Assembly: GCF_001302565.1 (NCBI RefSeq)
Contig: NZ_CP012750.1
Span: forward strand, 186,001-250,000
Origin: Glutamicibacter halophytocola
Lineage (GTDB): Bacteria; Actinomycetota; Actinomycetes; Actinomycetales; Micrococcaceae
DNA: 64,000 nt
Direction: 5' to 3'
The position numbers were made by a program, and so were the translations under genes. Shown piece by piece: positions 28,790-36,824 of the stretch. The notes beneath the pieces were generated by a model. That model was not told the DNA's origin and searched no databases. It saw nothing but the letters and a program-made list of their open reading frames with translations. The stretch's first letter is position 1. Every line of letters starts with the position of its first letter.

Positions 28790-29845
28790 ATGTTGCCTGA
28801 AATCCTGACGGAACGTCGCGGCCACTTAGGCCTCATCACGCTTAACCGACCCAAAGCACTCAACGCTTTGAATACTCAAATGTGCCAGATTTTTCTTGAT
28901 GCTTTGCTCGGTTGGCGCGATGACCCCGATATAAGCCAGGTCGCCGTCCAGGGCTCGGGGGAGCGCGGGCTATGCGCCGGTGGCGACATTGTCGCCATAT
29001 ACCAGGACATCAAGGAGCGCACCGGATCATCCGAGAACTTCTGGCGCATCGAATACCAGCTCAACGTCTTGATCAATGAGTATCCCAAGCCCTACATTGC
29101 CTTGATGGACGGCATCGTGCTCGGTGGAGGAATCGGCATCTCTGCGCACGGAAGCCATCGAATTGTTACCAATGCCAGCAAGTGCGGCATGCCGGAAGTC
29201 GGCATCGGGTTCTTCCCTGACGTTGGCGGAACACATCTGCTGGGCAAGGCTCCGCGAGCAGCGGGACGGCTGGCCGCATTGACCGGAACTAAATTTGGCG
29301 CGGCCGATGCCATCCTCCTTGGGCTGGCTGACAACTATGTGCCGCAGGAAAAACTGCCGTCGTTGCTGGCAGCGCTGGAAACCGAGGCTGCCCAAAGCGC
29401 TATCGGGCGCTATGCGGAAAGGCCGCCCCAGGGCTTCATGCACGAGCCGTGGGTGCAGGCCTTTGACGAGGACAATCTCCGCGCGGTGCTTCTGTCGCTG
29501 CAAAACAGCGATGCACCTCGAGCACATGAGATGGCCGAAGCACTTCGTGCTGCTTGCCCTAGTTCAGTGCGGCTGACCAGTGAACTCATGCGGCAGGCCG
29601 GCAATGATCTGCGCACGGATCTCAAGCGGGAATTCCGGGCGGCATTGCATCGCCTGGACGACCCGGACTTCGCAGAAGGCATCCGGGCCGCGGTGATCGA
29701 TAAAGATCGTACGCCGCACTGGGCGGAATCTCTGCCCGGGATGAGCCATGAACAACGAACCGAACGGCACCTCGGCCCGCTTCCGGGTGCCGAACTGAAC
29801 TACGCCTTGCTGGGTGCAAGCCGAGGAGAAAAGAGCGCATCATGA
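28790..29845 (+). CDS. 3-hydroxyisobutyryl-CoA hydrolase (crotonase family)
   Basis: A 351-residue crotonase-fold protein. CAGGDIVAIYQDIKER and GMPEVGIGFFPDVGGTHLLG are the marks of the HIBCH subgroup that hydrolyses 3-hydroxyisobutyryl-CoA in valine breakdown, rather than of ordinary enoyl-CoA hydratases. AAGGAGG at 28781-28787 is only 2 bases from ATG 28790 and 5 bases from TTG 28793, so the latter codon may be the true start. The frame continues upstream, but that part overlaps xthA and is not real. It overlaps the next gene by 4 bases. Confidence 0.9.
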   Translation: MLPEILTERRGHLGLITLNRPKALNALNTQMCQIFLDALLGWRDDPDISQVAVQGSGERGLCAGGDIVAIYQDIKERTGSSENFWRIEYQLNVLINEYPKPYIALMDGIVLGGGIGISAHGSHRIVTNASKCGMPEVGIGFFPDVGGTHLLGKAPRAAGRLAALTGTKFGAADAILLGLADNYVPQEKLPSLLAALETEAAQSAIGRYAERPPQGFMHEPWVQAFDEDNLRAVLLSLQNSDAPRAHEMAEALRAACPSSVRLTSELMRQAGNDLRTDLKREFRAALHRLDDPDFAEGIRAAVIDKDRTPHWAESLPGMSHEQRTERHLGPLPGAELNYALLGASRGEKSAS

Positions 29846-30738
29846 GCGACAAGCCAGTCATCGGCTTTTTGGGCCTGGGCCATATGGGTTTGCCCATGGC
29901 CATCAACCTGCATCGTGCCGGCTATCAGCTGAAGGGATTCGACGTGGTTCCTGCGGCGGTGCAGGCCGCGCAGGATGCCGGGATCGAAACCGTGGGCAGC
30001 GGCGCTGAAGCCGCTGTTGACGTTGACATAGTGCTGACCATGTTCCCTTCCGGGCAGCATGTTCTTGACGCCTATGCGCAGTATCTTTTGAAAAGCGCCA
30101 AGCCCAATACGCTGTTTCTGGAATGCTCCACCATTGATGTTGCCCAGGCCCGGCAAGCCGCGGAGCTTGCGGTGGCAGCTGGCCACCGCAGCGCGGATGC
30201 CCCGGTGTCTGGCGGCGTAGTAGGCGCCGAAGCGGGGACCTTGACCTTCATGCTCGGCGCGCAGGGCGAGGATTTGGAAGAGATCACCGCGGTCCTTGAG
30301 CACATGGGCAAGAGGATCGTGCACTGCGGTGGTTATGGCGCAGGCCAGGCGGCCAAGGTCTGCAACAACATGCTGTTGGGCATCTCCATGATCGGGGCGG
30401 CCGAGGCTTTTGTGCTCGGCGAACGATTGGGCCTGGAGCATCAGGCGCTCTATGACGTGATTTCCTCGGCTTCGGGCCAATGCTGGGCGGTGACCACCAA
30501 CTGCCCGGTGCCTGGCCCGGTGCCGACCTCGCCGGCAAACCGGGATTATCAGCCAGGGTTTGCCGCGGCCCTGATGGCCAAGGATCTTGGGCTGGCGGCC
30601 AGCGCGTTGGAACATACCACCACAGATGCCCAGCTCGGTTCCCTTGCTGCTGCCCTGTATCGGAAATTCAGCGACGAGGGCAATGCGGGAACGGATTTCT
30701 CCGGCATCATCAACGCCATTCGCGATGGATCGCTATAG
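29842..30738 (+). CDS. mmsB: 3-hydroxyisobutyrate dehydrogenase
   Basis: A 298-residue NAD-dependent beta-hydroxyacid dehydrogenase. It has GFLGLGHMGLPMAINLHRAG (nucleotide fold), the substrate-site motif DAPVSGGVVGAEAGTL, and GYGAGQAAKVCNNMLLG with the catalytic Lys. It oxidises 3-hydroxyisobutyrate to methylmalonate semialdehyde. The ATGA overlap with the hydrolase gene shows the two consecutive valine-pathway steps are coupled. The next enzyme, MmsA, is not in the window. The 3' end overlaps the convergent marR gene by 6 bases. Confidence 0.95.
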   Translation: MSDKPVIGFLGLGHMGLPMAINLHRAGYQLKGFDVVPAAVQAAQDAGIETVGSGAEAAVDVDIVLTMFPSGQHVLDAYAQYLLKSAKPNTLFLECSTIDVAQARQAAELAVAAGHRSADAPVSGGVVGAEAGTLTFMLGAQGEDLEEITAVLEHMGKRIVHCGGYGAGQAAKVCNNMLLGISMIGAAEAFVLGERLGLEHQALYDVISSASGQCWAVTTNCPVPGPVPTSPANRDYQPGFAAALMAKDLGLAASALEHTTTDAQLGSLAAALYRKFSDEGNAGTDFSGIINAIRDGSL

Positions 30739-31236
30739 GAAATCCCCGGAGGCCTTGCGGAAGCGGGCAAGGATTTCGAAAAGCTCGATGGCGTCCATGC
30801 CGGAGAGCTTGCTCTGGGCGAAAAGCTGCTCGTTGAGATCGTCCCGGGCCGCGCCGAGGACCTTCTGCCCTTGAGTGGTGAGTTCCAGCAGCCGGGTGCG
30901 GCCATCGGTCGGGTGCGCAATGCGGCGCACCAGGCCGGTGGATTCCAAGCGGTCTACCGAGTTGGTCAGGCTGGTGGCGTGCACCTGGAGCAGGTCGCTG
31001 GCCTGGCTCATGGGCAGCGATCCCCGCTTGGAGAATCCCAGCAGGGCCAGGACCTCAAAACGCGCAAAGGTCAGTCCGTGCGGCTTGAGGATCGCATCGG
31101 CGCGCTGCAAGAAGATCGACGCAGTGCGCATTACCGCGGTAATCGCGGCCATGGAATCAGCTTGGGCTGTCCATCCATGTGAAATCCACTGTTCCCGGGC
31201 CTGGGCAATCGGGTCGCGTGGCAACGGAGAAGTCAT
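30733..31236 (-). CDS. MarR-family transcriptional regulator
   Basis: A 167-residue winged-helix regulator. LTFARFEVLALLGFSKRGSL, MSQASDLLQVHATSLTNSVD (recognition helix) and GLVRRIAHPTDGRTRLLELT (wing with the usual DGR) are typical of MarR. It is divergent from the acyl-CoA dehydrogenase gene, and a perfect palindrome lies between them. It most likely represses itself and that gene, perhaps also the hydrolase-mmsB pair, with an acyl-CoA or acid as inducer (inference). Confidence 0.93.
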   Translation of the reverse strand: MTSPLPRDPIAQAREQWISHGWTAQADSMAAITAVMRTASIFLQRADAILKPHGLTFARFEVLALLGFSKRGSLPMSQASDLLQVHATSLTNSVDRLESTGLVRRIAHPTDGRTRLLELTTQGQKVLGAARDDLNEQLFAQSKLSGMDAIELFEILARFRKASGDFL

Positions 31237-31260
31237 TTGAATACCCCCATAAGAAGACCT

Positions 31261-31282
31261 AGTCCAACAATATACTTGGACT
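31261..31282. promoter_or_regulatory. MarR operator palindrome
   Basis: Perfect arms AGTCCAA (31261-31267) and TTGGACT (31276-31282) around CAATATAC, placed between marR (25 bases away) and the acyl-CoA dehydrogenase start (27 bases away). The position fits repression of both genes. Confidence 0.7.
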
Positions 31283-31308
31283 TCCTAAGGTTTGGAAGGA
31301 GAACCCCC

Positions 31309-32451
31309 ATGGACCTATTGGGTGTGGCACAACAGCTGGGCGATCGCGAACATGAACGCCTGCTGGAAGTGAGAGAACTGGTGCAGGACAAAATCCGCAA
31401 GCAGTCCATCAGCTACTGGAACCGCGAAGAATTCCCCAAGGATCTGGTGGCACTGCTGGCGCAGCATGGATTAGCCGGAATGCAATTAGAGGAATGCTCG
31501 CACCTGCTGCGCGGCCTGATTCATGCGGAAATCGCCAGGGCGGATATCTCGCTGTCCTCGGTGGTGGGCATCCACAATGAGCTGGTGGTCGGGATGATTC
31601 ATGAACTTGGGTCCCAGGAGCAGCAGGACCAATGGCTGCCCAAGCTCATGGCCTTTGAAGCTTTCGGCGCTTTTGCGCTCACCGAACCCGAGCATGGCTC
31701 TGACATCGCTGGGGGAGTGCAATGCACCGCCCGGCGCGACGGGGACGCATACGTTATTTCCGGAGCCAAGCGCTGGATCGGCATGGGGACCATAAGCGAC
31801 TTCGCACTGATCTGGGCCAAGGACGAAGGCACCGGAGATCTCGGCGCGTACCTTGTGGAATCCGACCGCCCGGGCTACAGCGCCACCAAGATTGAGCATA
31901 AAATCGGGCTGCGGATCATGCAAAATGCGGACATCGCTTTTGACCAGGTGCGGATCCCGGTGGCCAACAAGCTTCCCGGGGCGAGCAGTTTTGCCTCCGC
32001 CAACGGGTTGCTGATGCAATCCCGGGCCTGGGTGGGCTGGCAGGCGGTTGGCGCGATGATGGCGACCCTGGATATCTGCCAGGCCTACGCCCTTGAGCGC
32101 CAGCAATTCGGGCAGCCCATTGCGTCCTTCCAGCTGATACAGCAGCCGCTGGCGCAGATCGCCGGCAATTTGAGCCTCTGCCTGTCGATGATGGGCGATA
32201 TTGCCCGCAAGCAGGAGCGCGGAGACCTGCAGATGGTTGATGCGGCCATGGCAAAGTCCACTGCCACCCGGCTGGCACGGGAATCCGCGGCGCTGGGCAG
32301 GGCGATGATGGGCGGCAATGGCGTGGTGAGCGATTTCGAGATGGCCAAGGTGTTCTGCGACGTGGAAATCCTGCACACCTATGAAGGCACCTACGAAATC
32401 AATTCGCTCATTGTTGGGCGGGCGCTGACAGGCATCAGCGCGTTTGTGTAG
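31309..32451 (+). CDS. Acyl-CoA dehydrogenase
   Basis: A 380-residue FAD-dependent acyl-CoA dehydrogenase. FGAFALTEPEHGSDIAGG and RWIGMGTISDFALIWAKD are the FAD/substrate region, RQQFGQPIASFQLIQ the central helix, and HTYEGTYEINSLIVGRALTG the C-terminal part holding the catalytic-base region, which resembles the glutaryl-CoA dehydrogenase branch. The exact acyl-CoA is unknown, and the valine genes next door make isobutyryl-CoA possible. ATG 31309 has AGGAGA upstream; longer readings would run through the operator. Confidence 0.92.
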   Translation: MDLLGVAQQLGDREHERLLEVRELVQDKIRKQSISYWNREEFPKDLVALLAQHGLAGMQLEECSHLLRGLIHAEIARADISLSSVVGIHNELVVGMIHELGSQEQQDQWLPKLMAFEAFGAFALTEPEHGSDIAGGVQCTARRDGDAYVISGAKRWIGMGTISDFALIWAKDEGTGDLGAYLVESDRPGYSATKIEHKIGLRIMQNADIAFDQVRIPVANKLPGASSFASANGLLMQSRAWVGWQAVGAMMATLDICQAYALERQQFGQPIASFQLIQQPLAQIAGNLSLCLSMMGDIARKQERGDLQMVDAAMAKSTATRLARESAALGRAMMGGNGVVSDFEMAKVFCDVEILHTYEGTYEINSLIVGRALTGISAFV

Positions 32452-32484
32452 CGGGCGTTGAGCGGTTCGAAAGCCAATAAAACA

Positions 32485-32523
32485 ACTAACAAGTACTTTC
32501 CATTCTGGAAAGTACTTGTTAGT
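32485..32523. promoter_or_regulatory. Large perfect palindrome, candidate operator
   Basis: 17-base arms ACTAACAAGTACTTTCC / GGAAAGTACTTGTTAGT with a 5-base loop ATTCT. Each arm itself contains the palindrome AAGTACTT. No T run follows, and it lies 41 bases before an operon that ends in a winged-helix regulator gene, so an operator is more likely than a terminator, though it could also end the acyl-CoA dehydrogenase transcript. Confidence 0.55.
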
Positions 32524-32563
32524 GTTGGGGTATTCGAAGGTTCGCAGGCAAAGGAGCAGGATC

Positions 32564-32767
32564 ATGAAAGCGACGTTCAGCACTTGGTACCTCACCGCGA
32601 TCATCGCGACGGGATTGGCCTTTTTTGCGCTTGCGCTCAGTGCGTACGCCACCGGCCAACAGGCCTTGATTTTCATCGGCATGGGGATCTTCATGGCTAC
32701 CACCATGACAATGGCCTCGTTGTTTGCGCAGCGGCAGCGCAAGGCCCTGGCATTGGACAGCAAGTGA
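32564..32767 (+). CDS. Small two-helix membrane protein
   Basis: A 67-residue protein with two hydrophobic segments (about 7-27 and 33-52) and a basic C-terminal tail. No family is recognised. AAAGGAG precedes the ATG by about 7 bases. It overlaps the start of the interrupted gene by 4 bases, and the winged-helix regulator follows, so the three form one compact operon behind the palindrome at 32485. Confidence 0.75.
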   Translation: MKATFSTWYLTAIIATGLAFFALALSAYATGQQALIFIGMGIFMATTMTMASLFAQRQRKALALDSK

Positions 32768-33204
32768 GCTCGGAACAGGAACTGGGCCCCGAGGAGCAAT
32801 TGGCCGCGCTGGGCAAGGCGCAGCAGGGCATGGATCGCGCCTCCGGGTAGGGCGCCAGATTGCTGGGATCCTATTGCATTGCCCTGGGCCTGCTGATCGG
32901 CGGCCTCGCGGCGCTCTTGCAGATCTATCGACCTGATGAGAAATTCGCCGGATTCATCGTCATCATGGCGCTGTTTGCCGCAGCTGTTCTCGCGATGTCC
33001 CTGGCCTATGGGAAGCTCTACCGTTCGCTTCCGAGGGGATACTCGAAAATGTACCTGCGCGGATTCATGACCAGCATGGTGCTCTACGCGGTGTCAGTGG
33101 CATTGATTGGCGCCGGACCGCTGGATTGGCCGGCAATGGCGCTCATTGGCGTTGTTGTTGCTGCGCCATTGTGCGCAACTGGAATTGCGATGGTGCGGCG
33201 ATGA
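32764..33204 (+). pseudogene. Membrane protein gene with an in-frame amber codon
   Basis: From GTG 32764 (4-base overlap with the gene before) the frame gives 28 residues ending QQGMDRASG, then TAG at 32848-32850, and then continues open in the same frame for 117 codons with four hydrophobic segments, to a stop that overlaps the regulator start by 4 bases. Without the TAG it would be a 146-residue four-helix protein whose ends both fit the operon. Either a point mutation has broken the gene, translation restarts (TTG 32860), or the codon is read through. Confidence 0.65.
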
Positions 33205-33500
33205 GCGCCCATGCCCGGGATCGGCTGAATGGAGATTTCTCGAATCCCCTGCGGCTATCGGTCATGGGATTGCTGCAGGCCGTGGACGAGGCTGATTTCA
33301 AGTCCCTGAAAGAAGCCCTGGGCGTCTCCGATTCGGTGCTTTCGCGGCATTTGAGCGCGCTTGAAGCTGGCGGCTACGTGCAGATCAAAAAAGGGTATGT
33401 CGGCAAAAGGCCCCGCACCTGGGCGAAGCTCACTTCGACCGGGCGCAAGGCCTTTGCACAACATGTTCAAGCGCTGAAAGAGATTACCGGTTTGGCGTAA
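33201..33500 (+). CDS. Winged-helix transcriptional regulator (HTH_34 type)
   Basis: A 99-residue ArsR/MarR-like single-domain regulator. NPLRLSVMGLLQAVDEADFK, the recognition helix DSVLSRHLSALEAGGYVQI and the wing KRPRTWAKLTSTGRKAF match the HTH_34 group of small actinobacterial regulators, often encoded with small membrane proteins. ATGA overlap with the interrupted membrane gene. The large palindrome before the operon is the likely target (inference). Confidence 0.88.
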   Translation: MSAHARDRLNGDFSNPLRLSVMGLLQAVDEADFKSLKEALGVSDSVLSRHLSALEAGGYVQIKKGYVGKRPRTWAKLTSTGRKAFAQHVQALKEITGLA

Positions 33501-33503
33501 TCC

Positions 33504-34328
33504 CTAGGAACGCCACCACTGATCCCAGTAGGTGGCCGGCACCGCACGCTTATGGCGCGAGGCCACAAAGCGCTTCTCGATGGCCTCGGCGGCCGATTCG
33601 GCAACTTCGCGGCCCTCGAGGTAGTCATCGATCTGATCGTAGGTCAGGCCGAGCTCTTCCTCATCTGCGCGCTGTGGCTGGCCATCAAGCAGGTCAGCGG
33701 TGGGCTTCTTGGACCAGAGCAATTCCGGAGCCTGCAATTCACGCAGCAAGGCCTGGTTCTGCCGCTTGTTCAGGCCGGCCAGCGGCAGCAGGTCGGCACC
33801 TCCATCGCCAAACTTGGTGAAGAAGCCGGTCACCGATTCGGCGGCGTGGTCGGTGCCCAAAACCAGCATGCCGCGATCGCCTGCGATCGCATACTGCACG
33901 ATCATGCGGGTGCGGGCCTTCGCGTTGCCGCGGTTGAAGTCGCTGATCCTCGGGTGGCCGGCATCGGCGATCGCTTCATCCAGGGCAGCCACCGGCTTGG
34001 CGATATTAACCTCGAACTGCTCATCGGCGGCAATGAAGTCCATGGCCGCTGCGGCGTCGTCGGCATCCTGCTGCACCCCGTGCGGGAGGCGTACCGAAAT
34101 GAAGCGAGCCTCGCCTGAGGCTTCGCGCACTTCCTGAACAGCCAGCTGGGCCAGGCGTCCGGCCAAGGTGGAATCAATTCCGCCAGAAATCCCCAGCACA
34201 AAGCCCTTGGCGCCGGTCGCGGCGAGGTAGTCCTTGAGGAAATCCACGCGACGCCTGATCTCCTGCGCGGCGTCGATTTCCGGGCGCACGCCCAGCTCTT
34301 CAATGATCTCTGCTTGCAATTCACGCAT
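33504..34328 (-). CDS. nadE: Ammonia-dependent NAD+ synthetase
   Basis: A 274-residue NAD synthetase that amidates deamido-NAD with ATP and ammonia. The P-loop motif [37 protein letters not shown] and the C-terminal [12 protein letters not shown] are characteristic. There is no N-terminal nitrilase (glutaminase) domain, and the length is that of the E. coli-type enzyme. It is convergent with the regulator gene, 3 bases away. Confidence 0.96.
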   Translation of the reverse strand: MRELQAEIIEELGVRPEIDAAQEIRRRVDFLKDYLAATGAKGFVLGISGGIDSTLAGRLAQLAVQEVREASGEARFISVRLPHGVQQDADDAAAAMDFIAADEQFEVNIAKPVAALDEAIADAGHPRISDFNRGNAKARTRMIVQYAIAGDRGMLVLGTDHAAESVTGFFTKFGDGGADLLPLAGLNKRQNQALLRELQAPELLWSKKPTADLLDGQPQRADEEELGLTYDQIDDYLEGREVAESAAEAIEKRFVASRHKRAVPATYWDQWWRS

Positions 34329-34427
34329 GTCTTCAATCCTAGGCAGTCGGCACGGCTAGAGGAGGCCAGGGGCCGCGTTTGCCTCGAAAATTAATCTGTT
34401 CTCAACATACGCTGCAACGGCGACCGG

Positions 34428-34865
34428 CTACTGCTGGGCTTGCTCCGGATCCCAGCCGAGGCTGCGTGCAATCTTTTCCAGGGTCTGCACCACCGCGTCA
34501 TATTCCGAGCCGTCCAGATCCTGCCCGAACTGCGTGCGGATCTTTTCCACCAGCTCGCTGAGCTTCAGCAGGGAGATGTGGCCGCGGTCGGTGATCGAAT
34601 ACTCGCCCTCGTGGACGGTGACCCAGCCCGATTCCACCAGTTCGGCCAGGTGCTCGTTCAATGATTGCGGCTCATCCTCGGAAGCGAAGAAGGGCGAGAG
34701 CCCGGCATTCAGCTGCGCCTCGGTGGCCGGTTGCTGCTCGAGCAAGTTGAGCACCTGCCACTGCCGGCGTGTCACACCGTGTTCTTCCAAGGTCGCTGCA
34801 AACTGCTCGTCAATCAGCGAATCCACCAATTTTAGCCAGTATCCCAAGGGGCGTTGTGCGTTCAT
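34428..34865 (-). CDS. MarR-like winged-helix regulator
   Basis: A 145-residue protein with a MarR-type arrangement: LGYWLKLVDSLIDEQFAATL (dimer helix), VTRRQWQVLNLLEQQPATEA, LNEHLAELVESGWV and a wing EGEYSITDRGHISLLKL. The region of the second helix is longer and more acidic than in classical MarR proteins, so DNA binding is likely but not certain. It is divergent from pyrE with only 39 bases between. Confidence 0.85.
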   Translation of the reverse strand: MNAQRPLGYWLKLVDSLIDEQFAATLEEHGVTRRQWQVLNLLEQQPATEAQLNAGLSPFFASEDEPQSLNEHLAELVESGWVTVHEGEYSITDRGHISLLKLSELVEKIRTQFGQDLDGSEYDAVVQTLEKIARSLGWDPEQAQQ

Positions 34866-34891
34866 AAAATCAGCCTAGCGATGATGCCGAC

Positions 34892-34897
34892 TAGAAT
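34892..34897 (+). promoter_or_regulatory. -10 element of a probable leaderless pyrE transcript
   Basis: TAGAAT ends 7 bases before the pyrE ATG and no ribosome-binding site is present, so the RNA probably begins at or next to the start codon. Confidence 0.5.
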
Positions 34898-34904
34898 CGA
34901 GAGT

Positions 34905-35462
34905 ATGAGCAAAACCAGCGCCCGAGAGCGGCTAAAAGAACTGATCCAAGAACTTGCCATTGTGCGCGGCAAGGTCATCTTGTCTTCCGGCAAGGAAGCT
35001 GACTACTACATCGATTTGCGCCGAGTCACCCTGCATCAGGAGGCCTCGGGCCTGGTGGGCGAAGTCATGCTTGATCTGCTGGATGAAGCGAAGCTCGAGT
35101 TCACCAACGTTGGCGGCTTGACCATGGGCGCAGACCCGGTGGGCACCGCAATCATGCACACCGCGCGCGCCAATGATCGCGCCGTGGATGCCTTCGTGGT
35201 TCGCAAGGCGCAGAAGTCCTACGGCATGGGCCGCCAGGTCGAGGGCCCAAGCGTCGAGGGACGCGATGTCATCGTGCTGGAAGATACTTCCACCACCGGT
35301 GGCTCGGCGCTGACCGCCGTTGAAGGCGTGCGCAAGGCCGGAGGCAATGTGATCGCTGTGGCTGTGATCGTTGACCGCGATACCGGCGCCAAGGAACGCA
35401 TCGAAGCAGAAGCTGGCGTTCCGTACCTGTTCGCCTACGGCAAGGACGAGCTGGGCCTGTAG
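34905..35462 (+). CDS. pyrE: Orotate phosphoribosyltransferase
   Basis: A 185-residue enzyme joining orotate and PRPP to OMP in pyrimidine synthesis. Marks are KVILSSGKEADYYIDLRRVT, LTMGADPVGTAIMH, the flexible loop VRKAQKSYGMGRQVEG and the PRPP-binding VIVLEDTSTTGGSALTAV. ATG 34905 is chosen by the conserved N-terminus and the -10 box just before it; the frame extends upstream but overlaps the regulator gene. It stands alone, as often in actinobacteria, away from the main pyr operon. Confidence 0.96.
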   Translation: MSKTSARERLKELIQELAIVRGKVILSSGKEADYYIDLRRVTLHQEASGLVGEVMLDLLDEAKLEFTNVGGLTMGADPVGTAIMHTARANDRAVDAFVVRKAQKSYGMGRQVEGPSVEGRDVIVLEDTSTTGGSALTAVEGVRKAGGNVIAVAVIVDRDTGAKERIEAEAGVPYLFAYGKDELGL

Positions 35463-35485
35463 CCAGCCAGCACTATTGCCTGCAG

Positions 35486-35524
35486 CCCGCCATTCCGGCT
35501 TTCCGGGATGGCGGGTTTCATTTC
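35486..35524 (+). terminator. pyrE terminator
   Basis: 13-base arms CCCGCCATTCCGG / CCGGGATGGCGGG (one T-G pair), loop CTTT, then TTTCATTTCTT. It lies between convergent pyrE and the LacI gene. Confidence 0.88.
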
Positions 35525-36598
35525 TTAATTGGCGCGTGGTGGCGCAGTTGTATCGCGGGGAACCAGTACCGCTGGCAATTGCTGTGGCGCGGTGGCTTCT
35601 TCGCCGTCAAGTAGCGACAGCAGCAGGCGCACCGCGTGGCTGCCCATCTCATGCAGTGGTTGGCGCACCGTGCTCAGCGCCGGAGTGCTCTGTGCCGCAG
35701 CGGGAATATCATCAAATCCGATGATGGAAAGGTCCTCGGGCACGGCCAGCCCGCGTTCGGCCGCAACGCCCAGGGCTGCCAGGGCGGAGATGTCGTTGGC
35801 TGCGAAAATTGCGCTGGGCGGCTGGGGAAGATCAAGCAGGCGCCGGGCCGCTTCTACCGCTGCGTCATGCTGGTAATCGCCCTGCTCGATGAGCTGTTCA
35901 TCATGGGGGATGCCGGCGTTCTCCAGCGCTTGCCGGTATCCGGCCTCGCGCAGGTGCGCTGATTTCAGATCCTCGCGGCCGCGGATGTGCCCGATGCGCT
36001 GGTGCCCAAGTCCCAGCAGGTGCTCCGTGGCTTTTTGCGCTCCCCCGGAATTATCCACGTCCACAATGATGGGCATGTCGGTGCCGGCCTGAGGGTCGAT
36101 CGCCACCACTGGGACCGGGCTATGGGGGATTTCAACGGTGGGAGTCACAATGATGGCGCCGTCGATGAGCGTGCCGCCCAAGCGCGAGAGCGAGCGGCGT
36201 TCCCAGCCGATATGCCCTTCCGGCGTGAGGTTGCCTGCGTACGCCATCAGATCGTATTTGGTGCCGCGCAGGGTGGCGGAAATTCCATTCAGCAGCTCCA
36301 AGGCGAAGGGCTCGAATTCGGCCACCAGGATGCCGATGATATTGGTGCGTGAATTGCGCATGGAGGAGGCAACCAGCGAGGTTTCGTATCCGAGCTCGTT
36401 GATGACCTGGTGCACGCGGGCAATGGTTGCCGGCGCGACACCATAGCGGCCGTTGACCACCTTTGAAACGGTGGATACCGAAACCTCGGCGACGCGAGCC
36501 ACATCGTTGATGGTGACCCTGGTTGCCACCTGGTTTTCAGCAGGCGCTGGCAGCCATCCGGCGGTGGCATTCACGGGGTGTTCGGTCTCAGGGGTCAT
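35525..36598 (-). CDS. LacI-family repressor of the oligosaccharide operon
   Basis: A 357-residue regulator. The LacI helix-turn-helix and hinge ([32 protein letters not shown]) begin at about residue 29, followed by a periplasmic-binding-protein-like sensor domain with [13 protein letters not shown] and [20 protein letters not shown] chose ATG 36598; it leaves 28 residues before the HTH, more than usual, so a later start is possible. It is divergent from the transporter operon and two matching operator sites lie between. Confidence 0.92.
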   Translation of the reverse strand: MTPETEHPVNATAGWLPAPAENQVATRVTINDVARVAEVSVSTVSKVVNGRYGVAPATIARVHQVINELGYETSLVASSMRNSRTNIIGILVAEFEPFALELLNGISATLRGTKYDLMAYAGNLTPEGHIGWERRSLSRLGGTLIDGAIIVTPTVEIPHSPVPVVAIDPQAGTDMPIIVDVDNSGGAQKATEHLLGLGHQRIGHIRGREDLKSAHLREAGYRQALENAGIPHDEQLIEQGDYQHDAAVEAARRLLDLPQPPSAIFAANDISALAALGVAAERGLAVPEDLSIIGFDDIPAAAQSTPALSTVRQPLHEMGSHAVRLLLSLLDGEEATAPQQLPAVLVPRDTTAPPRAN

Positions 36599-36675
36599 CA
36601 CCCGACTAACAGTAGCGCATATTTCCGCTAAAACAGTGGAGTTTGCGGGCGCATGACATGCCGCAGAGGAAATTG

Positions 36676-36713
36676 CGATAACGTTTTCGCCAATGATTTC
36701 GAAAACGTTATCG
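36676..36713. promoter_or_regulatory. Two LacI-type operator sites
   Basis: CGATAACGTTTTCG at 36676-36689 and its exact reverse complement CGAAAACGTTATCG at 36700-36713, centres 24 bases apart. Each is a near-palindrome around AACGTT, the core of LacI-family sites. The second ends 7 bases before the -35 box of the operon. Confidence 0.8.
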
Positions 36714-36720
36714 AAAACGA

Positions 36721-36750
36721 TTGACATGACCTGCGTCACGGTGCAATTCT
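36721..36750 (+). promoter_or_regulatory. Promoter of the oligosaccharide uptake operon
   Basis: Consensus TTGACA at 36721-36726 with a weak -10 (AATTCT at 36745-36750, 18-base spacer). It is overlapped upstream by the LacI sites, which fits repression. Confidence 0.5.
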
Positions 36751-36824
36751 TGGTGAAGCCAAGTGCCTGCCGCGCGAAAGCCGGCAGGGCCAACTCACTA
36801 CCACCACTGCTCAGGAGCACACGC

